Below, in pieces: positions 1 through 5,090 of a stretch of DNA of 5,090 bases. Position 1 is the first letter of the stretch. Each line of letters starts with the position of its first letter. The DNA lies in NCBI GenBank assembly GCA_945903885.1, contig CAMDPB010000100.1:1-5090 (forward strand), read 5' to 3'. The position numbers were made by a program, and so were the translations under genes. Source of the DNA: Candidatus Finniella inopinata. GTDB lineage: Bacteria; Pseudomonadota; Alphaproteobacteria; Paracaedibacterales; CAITNM01. Below the pieces are notes generated by a model. That model was not told where the DNA came from, searched no databases, and saw nothing but the letters and a program-made list of their open reading frames with translations.

Positions 1-2019
1 TTTTGCCTTCTTGTAATCACCAATGCGCCGGTAAAAACGTCCCATATTCGCAAAAACCCAAGCAGTTTTCGGATGTTCTGAACCATAGTGTTCTTGATAA
101 ATTTCTAAGCTTTTTTGCAAATAATGTTCAGCTTTATGATAATCACCTAATCGTCTATAAAAATTGCCTAAATGCACTAAAATCCAGGCACACTGTATAG
201 GGTTTTCCTTGTGGTAGTATTTTTGATACTTATCTAAGCTTTCTTCAAAAAACTTAAGTTGCTTTTCAACATCAGACTTGCTTAATACACCTAACTGCCC
301 TAAAACCCATGCTACTTTTGGGTGAGCCTTGGAATAGTACTCTTTGTAAACAACCAAACTATTTTCTAATAAAATTTTTGATTGAATCTGATTTACTTGT
401 TTGATGATATCAATATTTGCAATTTTTACATTCAAGTTTGCAAGGGCAATCTTGCTTAAAATATTATCATGCTTCACTAAAGCCAAAAGATGCGGCAACA
501 ACTGTTGTAACGACTCCAAATCTTGTTCGACAAGATGCTTATCAGCATATTTTTCCATGGCTTCTGTTATGTTTTCTAGATTATTTTGTTGTTTGTTTAT
601 TCCTAACATTTGCGACAGATAAGAACGTAGAACTGTTTGCGTAGCGCTGTGCAAACTAATATTTTTCCCACAACAGCTGAGCAAAGAATGTTTTTGTAAA
701 GCATGCAAAAATTTATCAACTGTGACAGGATTTTTATAAAAATCTAGAATTTCTCGTGGAATATTTTTTGCATCGACCACACTGAGCAGAAGCAACAAAT
801 CAGAAAAATCTTGGTGTTCTGTTAGCAAGTTTTTTATGGACAAACCAATAATATTGAAACGAGTCTTCGTATAATTCCCAACGTCTTTTAAAATGTCAGT
901 TTGAGCTTCGCTAAATTGATGACTATTTTCTTTCATCCTGCTTAAGTATTCTTGGTAAGAAATTGATACTGTTTTTAAGTAATGCCCAGCTGTGGAGATA
1001 TGTAAGGGATATGGAGGCAAACTATCTAGGAAATGCTGCTCTTCTTTTGACACATTTTTTTGAAGAGATAGGATTTTGCTAAATAATTCTATTTTTTCTT
1101 TATGATTAAGCTCAGAAACTTCTATCACAGCTCCAGCCATATTAATGGCCGAATCACAAGTTGTTAAAATAATTTTACCTTTCCCCCAAACACTTGAATC
1201 ATGAGGTAAATAACCTTGAATATTTTTAAGATCAGTAACGTTATCAAATATTAAAAGCCAATCAGGATTGCGTGCTAATTTCTCCCTAAGCATCAATAAT
1301 AAGGTTGATTCATATTGTGGAGTGTTACGAACTTTTTGCAGGATTTGATGACCTGACTCATCTTTTTCTTGGTGAAGCATAGCAATCAGAAGTTTTTCAA
1401 AAGAAATAAGAATGCTTTCTTTGCTACTTGCGCAAATTTCCCAAATTAACCCTTCATGATATTGCTTTGCATAACTACGAGCTATAATCGTTTTTCCAGC
1501 ACCTGCAACACCTTTTAGCACAACCATTTTAATACCATCATGACTTTTTGAAAACTGATGCTTAATTGCTTTCAGCAAATTCTGACGTTCTAAGAAAACC
1601 AGTTTATTAGGCAAAAGAAGATCATCTTTTATGGTTGGTTTTTCATGAAAAAAGAAAAATTTTATTGAAAAGACGCAGACTAAAATACTAATAAAAGCAG
1701 CAAGCCATAAAAAATTCATAGAAGGTTTTTTAAAAAAATTTTGATGTATTAATTCATTGGATTGAACGCTAGGGGAAAAATCTTTTCCAAGAATTTTTGA
1801 ATAGTGTTGCTGCACTGATTGCAACATATCAGCTTCAATAATTTCGTCTATTAAATGCTCTCGCGAAATACAATTCGTCCTAAGCATAAGATTTCTAATA
1901 TGCGTTTCCACAGTTTTAGGGGAAATCTTTAATAAAGATGCTGTTTTTTTTACACCACGCCCATTTAAAAGACAGGAAACAACATCTAGTTCTCGTGCAG
2001 TTAACAAACTTAAAGACAT
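1..2019 (-). CDS. LuxR-type HTH / hydrophobic segment / NB-ARC-like NTPase / TPR protein, C-terminus outside window
   Basis: An uninterrupted frame of 673 codons runs from ATG at 2019 to the left edge without a stop, so the C-terminus is missing. Residues 1-65 form a LuxR/GerE helix-turn-helix (LTARELDVVSCLLNGRGVKK, then ISPKTVETHIRNLMLRT). Residues 102-124 are strongly hydrophobic (NFLWLAAFISILVCVFSIK). Residues 140-465 resemble an NB-ARC STAND NTPase: P-loop GVAGAGKT (170-177), Walker B WLLIFDN (254-260), KIILTT (282-287) like the NB-ARC RNBS-B motif, LPPYPLHISTAGHYL (334-348) like GLPL, and SLHSATQTVLRSYL (455-468) in the place of the MHD region. From about residue 550 there are TPRs with Trp at 571, 612 and 654 (41-42 residue period, YRRxGDYxKA signature), as in kinesin light chain. 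By family knowledge this is an ATP-driven switch in which the TPRs sense a ligand; target and ligand are unknown. The ATG at 2019 lies directly before the HTH, but no good Shine-Dalgarno is visible. The frame stays open to an ATG at 2118, which would add 33 residues that look non-homologous. Confidence 0.88.
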   Translation of the reverse strand, partial: MSLSLLTARELDVVSCLLNGRGVKKTASLLKISPKTVETHIRNLMLRTNCISREHLIDEIIEADMLQSVQQHYSKILGKDFSPSVQSNELIHQNFFKKPSMNFLWLAAFISILVCVFSIKFFFFHEKPTIKDDLLLPNKLVFLERQNLLKAIKHQFSKSHDGIKMVVLKGVAGAGKTIIARSYAKQYHEGLIWEICASSKESILISFEKLLIAMLHQEKDESGHQILQKVRNTPQYESTLLLMLREKLARNPDWLLIFDNVTDLKNIQGYLPHDSSVWGKGKIILTTCDSAINMAGAVIEVSELNHKEKIELFSKILSLQKNVSKEEQHFLDSLPPYPLHISTAGHYLKTVSISYQEYLSRMKENSHQFSEAQTDILKDVGNYTKTRFNIIGLSIKNLLTEHQDFSDLLLLLSVVDAKNIPREILDFYKNPVTVDKFLHALQKHSLLSCCGKNISLHSATQTVLRSYLSQMLGINKQQNNLENITEAMEKYADKHLVEQDLESLQQLLPHLLALVKHDNILSKIALANLNVKIANIDIIKQVNQIQSKILLENSLVVYKEYYSKAHPKVAWVLGQLGVLSKSDVEKQLKFFEESLDKYQKYYHKENPIQCAWILVHLGNFYRRLGDYHKAEHYLQKSLEIYQEHYGSEHPKTAWVFANMGRFYRRIGDYKKAK

Positions 2020-2134
2020 AACTACCAATTTACTTTTGGGATGTAGATTTCTTACGAAATGCGCCCCACATAGAAGCACAATTAGGCCATTCGTAGCAAG
2101 AGAAGATGAACACCACATAGTCTGAGGGTGTTGG

Positions 2135-2194
2135 TTTTTATTTTAGGTCTGACACCCAACCTTCACAATTAAAGTGTCAGGCCTAAAATAAAAA
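2135..2194. repeat. Long inverted repeat, 21-bp arms, REP/MITE-like
   Basis: The arms are 2135-2155 and 2174-2194, with an 18-nt loop (2156-2173). Twenty of 21 positions are complementary. The exception is T2148 opposite G2181, which is a G-U wobble in plus-sense RNA, so the helix would be fully paired in that transcript. The inner part is TAGGTCTGACAC / GTGTCAGGCCTA and the outer part is T-rich/A-rich. It sits between two minus-strand genes. No T-run follows the hairpin on either strand, so it is not a standard intrinsic terminator. The GTCTGAC/GTCAGGC core resembles palindromic REP-type elements mobilised by RAYT (Y1) transposases in other proteobacteria, but that resemblance is recalled and not searched. 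It could also be a MITE end-pair or a transcript-stabilising hairpin. Confidence 0.75.
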
Positions 2195-2282
2195 GGGAAA
2201 GGGAAAAAAGAATCAAACTATTTCAAGCACTTAAAAAGCGAATTAAATCGTTTGACTCTTTGTTCGTTGTCATTTTTAAGAT

Positions 2283-2669
2283 CTATTTATTCTGAGAAAA
2301 TTTTATTAGCTTACTATCATGAGTGAAATCTGAATTTTTTTCTTCTTTTAGTTTTTCTAGGGTCATTCTATCTGGGGCAGCAGAAAATTTTTCTTTATTG
2401 TTGAATTTAACAGTCATCTTGTAGATGTCATCGTTAGGGGTTACGCTCAAATATGCAAAATATCCTTTTTTTGAATTTTTACCATTATTCTTAAGAGGGC
2501 TAATACCAAAAGTTTTTGGTTGATCACAATCGAGTATTTTTTCTATGTTCTCCCGAATTACTCGGAAGACTCCTCTTTTTAATGATTGTTGCATCTCATC
2601 AATAGGTAGGCCATATGCTTTAACACATGACAGAAACATAGCTATTGTTACTAAATTAATTTTTTTCAT
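2283..2669 (-). CDS. Small exported protein of unknown function (128 aa)
   Basis: I do not recognise this family. The 128-residue product starts with a typical Sec signal peptide: MKK, a hydrophobic stretch (INLVTIAMFLSCV, residues 4-16), then a possible signal peptidase I site after A18 (VKA) or G20 (AYG). C15 lies in FLSC, a poor lipobox because Phe occupies the -3 position, so a lipoprotein is less likely. The mature part is lysine-rich and hydrophilic, with one cysteine (C49) and no further membrane segment. Residues 68-90 (KKGYFAYLSVTPNDDIYKMTVKF) read as alternating beta-strand sequence. The start is supported by AAGGA nine bases upstream and by the signal peptide beginning exactly at this Met. 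The gene lies upstream of the LuxR/NB-ARC gene on the same strand, but the gap of 263 nt containing the inverted repeat argues for separate transcription. An envelope or secreted role is inferred only from the signal peptide. Confidence 0.72.
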   Translation of the reverse strand: MKKINLVTIAMFLSCVKAYGLPIDEMQQSLKRGVFRVIRENIEKILDCDQPKTFGISPLKNNGKNSKKGYFAYLSVTPNDDIYKMTVKFNNKEKFSAAPDRMTLEKLKEEKNSDFTHDSKLIKFSQNK

Positions 2670-2678
2670 AATGTATTT

Positions 2679-2683
2679 TCCTT
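2679..2683 (-). promoter_or_regulatory. Ribosome binding site of the small exported protein gene
   Basis: AAGGA on the minus strand, nine bases before the ATG at 2669. It is among the clearest Shine-Dalgarno matches in the window and fixes the start of the 128-aa gene. Confidence 0.65.
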
Positions 2684-2694
2684 TTTAAATTTAA

Positions 2695-2710
2695 TGCGAA
2701 TGCGTTTGCA
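2695..2710. promoter_or_regulatory. Short dyad, possible operator
   Basis: TGCGAATGCGTTTGCA is an imperfect dyad (TGCGAA / TTTGCA, five of six positions symmetric around a 4-nt spacer). It lies 26-41 bases upstream of the start codon of the small exported protein gene, where promoter elements would be expected, and in the divergent region shared with trmD. No matching regulator consensus is recognised; a chance dyad of this length is quite possible. Confidence 0.2.
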
Positions 2711-2823
2711 CAATGCTTATTTAAAAGGTTAAAAAAATAAAAAATAGCGATGAAAATGCCCTAAGGGAAAATCCCTGAATGGTTTTTTCGTTTGTAGTTA
2801 ATAATAAAGTAGGGGGGGATAAC

Positions 2824-2838
2824 ATGGTCTTTGTGTAG
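2824..2838 (+). other. Possible five-codon leader mini-ORF before trmD
   Basis: ATG GTC TTT GTG TAG (MVFV) is preceded by a run of seven G (2812-2818) ending five bases before the ATG, which gives a much better ribosome contact than either trmD start has. Its stop codon ends five bases before the in-frame trmD ATG at 2844, a spacing that would allow termination-reinitiation. The same layout could instead be the decayed start of a gene. Nothing shows that it is translated. Confidence 0.25.
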
Positions 2839-2915
2839 AAAATATGGTAAATATAAACCTTCATGCAGCTTATGCACTTTTTACCAATGACGTTAAAGAA
2901 AAGTCTGACCCCCAA

Positions 2916-3638
2916 ATGTGGCAAGCAACGATTTACACACTTTTCCCAAGTATGTTTCCTGGACCATTAGGTCACTCTATTGCTGGTAAAGCCATGCAAC
3001 AAGGAACTTGGAATTTAAATGCAGTCAATATTCGTGACTATGCACCGGATAAACATAAGACCGTAGATGATACTAGTTATGGAGGCGGCACAGGCATGGT
3101 AATGCGCCCTGATGTGATTCATTCGGCACTTTCTGCCCATGCACAGCCCGGCACAAAGCTAATTTATGCATCCCCTAAGGGTAAACCGCTTACACAGTCC
3201 ATGATTCGTTCCTGGCTAGCTGATTACCCAAAGGGAATTGGTATATTGTGCGGACGCTATGAAGGAGTTGATCAACGCGTGCTTGATCAGTGGCATGAAA
3301 CACATGGTCTTGAAGATATCAGCATAGGTGACTATGTATTATCTGGCGGAGAACTTGCAGCACTTGTGATGCTTGATGCTTGCGTTCGACTTCTACCAGG
3401 CGTTTTAGATAAACCTGACGCCACAACTATTGAAAGTTTTGAGCTAGACTTATTAGAATACCCGCAGTATACTAAACCCCAAATTTGGAATAATACGGTC
3501 GTGCCGGATGTGCTGCTTTCTGGCGACCATAAGTCTATTGCCGCATGGCGCTTAAAAGAAGCAGAAACAATAACACAGAACCGTCGACCTGATCTCTGGC
3601 TACGCTATGAAGCCAATCAAAAGCCGGTTAAAAAATAA
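2916..3638 (+). CDS. trmD: tRNA (guanine37-N1)-methyltransferase TrmD
   Basis: TrmD transfers a methyl group from SAM to N1 of G37 next to the anticodon in tRNAs reading CNN/UNN-type codons, which prevents +1 frameshifting. It is a cytoplasmic SPOUT-fold dimer. From Met at 2916 the protein has 240 residues, normal for the family. Diagnostic motifs are YGGGTGMVM (55-63), the knot segments LCGRYEGVDQRV (111-122) and SIGDYVLSGGE (136-146), the conserved Arg in RLLPGVL (158; E. coli R154), and LLEYPQYTKP. Glu replaces E. coli D169 in IESF and D177 in LLEYP, as I recall also for other alphaproteobacteria. The frame extends to an ATG at 2844, adding 24 residues (MVNINLHAAY...EKSDPQ) not expected in the family; an in-frame TAA at 2820 limits it. 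I prefer 2916 because homologues begin at MWQAT, but neither start has a good Shine-Dalgarno. rplS follows after 12 nt, so the two are co-transcribed; rimM and rpsP are not adjacent upstream. Confidence 0.96.
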   Translation: MWQATIYTLFPSMFPGPLGHSIAGKAMQQGTWNLNAVNIRDYAPDKHKTVDDTSYGGGTGMVMRPDVIHSALSAHAQPGTKLIYASPKGKPLTQSMIRSWLADYPKGIGILCGRYEGVDQRVLDQWHETHGLEDISIGDYVLSGGELAALVMLDACVRLLPGVLDKPDATTIESFELDLLEYPQYTKPQIWNNTVVPDVLLSGDHKSIAAWRLKEAETITQNRRPDLWLRYEANQKPVKK

Positions 3639-3639
3639 A

Positions 3640-3643
3640 AGGA
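3640..3643 (+). promoter_or_regulatory. Ribosome binding site of rplS
   Basis: AGGA within AAAGGAAG just after the trmD stop, seven bases before ATG 3651. This supports ATG 3651 over the in-frame GTG at 3645, which overlaps the purine stretch itself. Confidence 0.65.
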
Positions 3644-3650
3644 AGTGTTC

Positions 3651-4079
3651 ATGAATATTATTCAACAAGTTGAAAAAGCTCAGTTAGAAAGACTATCAAT
3701 TGACAAAGTAATACCTGATTTTCGTACAGGTGACTCTTTACGCGTGCTAGTAAAAGTTATTGAGGGTGAGCGTCAGCGTCACCAGCCTTTTGAAGGTGTA
3801 GTTATTGGCCGTAAAAATAGCGGTGTGAAATCTACTTTTAGAGTTCGTAAAATTTCTAATGGCGAAGGTGTTGAGCGCGTTTTCTCACTTTATTCACCAA
3901 ACATTAAAATTGAAGTTACTCGTCGTGGCGATGTTCGTCGCGCTAAGTTGTACTATTTGCGTGATCGTCGCGGCAAAAGCGCACGTATCGCAGAACGCGC
4001 ATACCGCGCTGAACCAAAGGTTGCAGCTGCACCTGTTGCGGCAGCTCCAGTTGAAGCGAAAGCTCCTGAAGCAGAATAA
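3651..4079 (+). CDS. rplS: 50S ribosomal protein L19 (bL19)
   Basis: L19 lies at the 30S-50S interface of the large subunit and takes part in an intersubunit bridge. The 142-residue product matches the family throughout: FRTGDSLRVLVKVIEGERQR (25-43, run starting FRTGD), PFEGVVIGRKNSG (46-58), VRKISNGEGVERVF (65-78), and RRGDVRRAKLYYLRDRRGK (91-109). The bacterial core is about 115 residues in E. coli. Here it ends near residue 118, followed by a low-complexity Ala/Pro/Glu/Lys tail (EPKVAAAPVAAAPVEAKAPE, 121-140); such tails are common in alphaproteobacterial L19. The N-terminal helix carries the extra spacer LERLSIDKV, also an alphaproteobacterial trait. It is the second gene of the trmD operon and is followed at once by a terminator. 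Start ATG 3651 is chosen because homologues begin MNII and AGGA is well spaced. Confidence 0.97.
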   Translation: MNIIQQVEKAQLERLSIDKVIPDFRTGDSLRVLVKVIEGERQRHQPFEGVVIGRKNSGVKSTFRVRKISNGEGVERVFSLYSPNIKIEVTRRGDVRRAKLYYLRDRRGKSARIAERAYRAEPKVAAAPVAAAPVEAKAPEAE

Positions 4080-4100
4080 AACTGTCGAAAACATTAAAAT

Positions 4101-4127
4101 AAAACCCAGCCCCGCGCTGGGTTTTTT
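4101..4127 (+). terminator. Intrinsic terminator after rplS, likely bidirectional
   Basis: The stem AAAACCCAGC (4101-4110) / GCTGGGTTTT (4116-4125) is a perfect 10-bp match around the 5-nt loop CCCGC, followed by T up to 4127. It begins 21 bases after the rplS stop. Read on the minus strand, the hairpin is followed by TTTTATTTT, and it lies 15 bases past the stop of the convergent methyltransferase gene, so it probably ends both transcripts. Confidence 0.92.
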
Positions 4128-4142
4128 AGTCTATAAATATAG

Positions 4143-5090
4143 CTATATTAAAATTTCTTGTGGTTTTCTCGCAACCACTAATCCAGCAACATAAGATAAT
4201 ACTTCACCTTCACGATGGAAAAATCGTCCGGAAAAATTTAATCCTTTTGTTTCTAGAACTTCTAAGCCTGCCGCTTCAGCAAAGCTATGTAATTTTTCAA
4301 GAGTAGCGGTATAGAAAGGGCGATAAATAGGGAAATCACCTTTCATAGAAAAAACTCCGGATGCTGGATGTATCTCCCTTTTTCCATTAATTTCTCTATA
4401 AAAAAAATTGGGGATTGAGGTTATATCCCTACAAGGTTGTATACTAAAGTTAGCATATTCACCTTCAAGCCAGGTAATCAGCTCATTATAACCAGCGTAT
4501 TCATCGCCTGACATAAATTGATGAACCATAAATAATAATACATCTTTGCAATTATCTTTAAAATAACGCTCAGCAGCTATTGAAAGAGGCGCCTGACAGG
4601 TTAAATAAAGCTGACCTCCTGGATTTAGAAAACTAGTTAATTTTTCATAAAATCTAGAATGATCAGTTGGCTGAAGTATTTGCTGTACAGAATAGCACCA
4701 AACAAAATCAAAAGACTGTTCAGCAGAGTAGTAAAAAATGTCTTTCGGCTGGAAAGAAATCTTTCTACTTCTCATTAATCCACCAGTTTTTTCTTTACCT
4801 ACTGCACTTACAAACCGTTGAAAGGCTACATTGCTATTAAATGGATCAATACCTACAACATCTGCACCAGCCCAATGAGCTGCCAAACTCATATTTCCAT
4901 ATCCACAGCCAACATCTAAAATACGCGGAACTCTTTGATTGGCACTTATAAAATCTCTAATCGCACGCAAAAACTGCACGTGCGCCTCAGACAAGCAAAA
5001 ACTATAACCAAGATTACGCCCTGATTCCGTAGGTAAAGGTTCAATAGCGGGAAAATTCTTAAGTTTTTCAATAATAGATTCTCTCTCGGG
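4143..5090 (-). CDS. Class I SAM-dependent methyltransferase, N-terminus outside window
   Basis: The frame is open from the right edge to a TAG at 4143-4145 and gives 315 visible residues. The Rossmann motifs of class I methyltransferases are clear: motif I ILDVGCGYGN (visible residues 57-66), the acidic loop VVGIDP (78-83), the post-motif FDFVWCYSVQQIL (128-140), and LNPGGQLYLT (155-164). The C-terminal part (about 165-315) is a long family-specific region with aromatic patches (IPNFFYREING, PIYRPFYTATLEKL), and the last residues return to a strand-like ending (SYVAGLVVARK). The substrate cannot be told from sequence; the fold is used for small molecules, lipids, sugars and proteins. A TTG codon at 4994 could be mistaken for the start, but 32 further in-frame codons lie upstream, so the real start is probably beyond 5090. 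It converges on rplS and shares its terminator. Confidence 0.85.
   Translation of the reverse strand, partial: PERESIIEKLKNFPAIEPLPTESGRNLGYSFCLSEAHVQFLRAIRDFISANQRVPRILDVGCGYGNMSLAAHWAGADVVGIDPFNSNVAFQRFVSAVGKEKTGGLMRSRKISFQPKDIFYYSAEQSFDFVWCYSVQQILQPTDHSRFYEKLTSFLNPGGQLYLTCQAPLSIAAERYFKDNCKDVLLFMVHQFMSGDEYAGYNELITWLEGEYANFSIQPCRDITSIPNFFYREINGKREIHPASGVFSMKGDFPIYRPFYTATLEKLHSFAEAAGLEVLETKGLNFSGRFFHREGEVLSYVAGLVVARKPQEILI

Noticed and set aside
401..644. Plus-strand open frames opposite the NB-ARC/TPR gene (also 3-200)
   Set aside because: They are antisense to a well-supported coding frame with recognisable domains; the short products look random.
2019..2118. Upstream ATG at 2118 as the start of the LuxR/NB-ARC gene, adding 33 residues
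   Set aside because: No Shine-Dalgarno precedes it, the added residues (MWCSSLATNG...) do not resemble a LuxR N-terminus, and the HTH begins right at Met 2019. It cannot be fully excluded because 2019 also lacks a strong Shine-Dalgarno.
2135..2194. Inverted repeat as an intrinsic terminator
   Set aside because: Neither strand has a T-run after the second arm: GGG follows on plus and CCAACACCC on minus.
2764..2788. Hairpin AGGGA-AAA-TCCCT followed by a six-T run, as a terminator or attenuator before trmD
   Set aside because: The stem is only 5 bp with a 3-nt loop, and the T-run starts six bases after the stem. It is too weak to call.
2721..2924. Minus-strand 67-aa frame spanning the trmD upstream region
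   Set aside because: It overlaps the trmD start and the divergent intergenic region, has no Shine-Dalgarno that I can see, and its sequence is what AT-rich noise gives.
3486..3540. Glu in place of the catalytic Asp of TrmD (IESF instead of EDSF), as a sign of lost activity
   Set aside because: Alphaproteobacterial TrmD proteins, as I recall them, commonly carry Glu here, and all other knot motifs and the conserved Arg are intact.
3859..4194. Open frames overlapping rplS on plus (3859-4194) and minus (3894-4094)
   Set aside because: They are shadows of the rplS coding sequence. The products are low-complexity and match no family, and the plus one reads through the terminator.
4992..4994. TTG at 4994 as the true start of the methyltransferase
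   Set aside because: The frame continues open to the edge with plausible protein sequence, and no Shine-Dalgarno stands before the TTG; the gene is better read as cut by the window edge.

Overview
This AT-rich window most likely comes from an alphaproteobacterium, possibly a host-associated lineage of the Holosporales/Rickettsiales kind. The best evidence is the conserved pair trmD-rplS. TrmD has the alphaproteobacterial form (opening WQATIYTLFPSMFPGPLG, later RLLPGVL and LLEYP), and L19 has the N-terminal spacer and the Ala/Pro/Glu-rich tail common in that class. The low-GC coding sequence and a eukaryote-like NB-ARC/TPR protein fit an intracellular or protist-associated lifestyle. The lineage is an inference from remembered families, not from a search.

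Layout. Positions 2019 to 1 (minus) hold 673 codons of a large protein that runs off the left edge. It has an N-terminal LuxR-type helix-turn-helix, one strongly hydrophobic segment, an NB-ARC-like STAND NTPase with a clear P-loop, and 42-residue kinesin-light-chain-type TPRs. Positions 2020-2282 are intergenic and contain an almost perfect 21-bp inverted repeat with an 18-nt loop (2135-2194). Positions 2669-2283 (minus) encode a small, probably exported protein of unknown function. Positions 2670-2843 are a divergent intergenic region with a small dyad, a seven-G tract and a five-codon mini-ORF. trmD (plus) and rplS (plus) follow, 12 nt apart, ending in a strong intrinsic terminator at 4101-4127. 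The last gene (minus, convergent, cut by the right edge) is a class I SAM-dependent methyltransferase, and the same hairpin can terminate it.

How the genes relate. trmD and rplS form a translation-related operon: tRNA m1G37 methylation and ribosomal protein L19. The usual upstream partners rpsP and rimM are not adjacent, and accessory-looking DNA sits there instead. The LuxR/NB-ARC/TPR protein looks like a stand-alone signal-responsive switch. Its parts are familiar, but the order (DNA-binding domain first, then a membrane-like segment, then the ATPase and sensor) is the reverse of MalT-type regulators and poses a topology puzzle. This is the most interesting item in the window. A repeat-like 15-mer shared between the inverted repeat and the trmD start region is the second.
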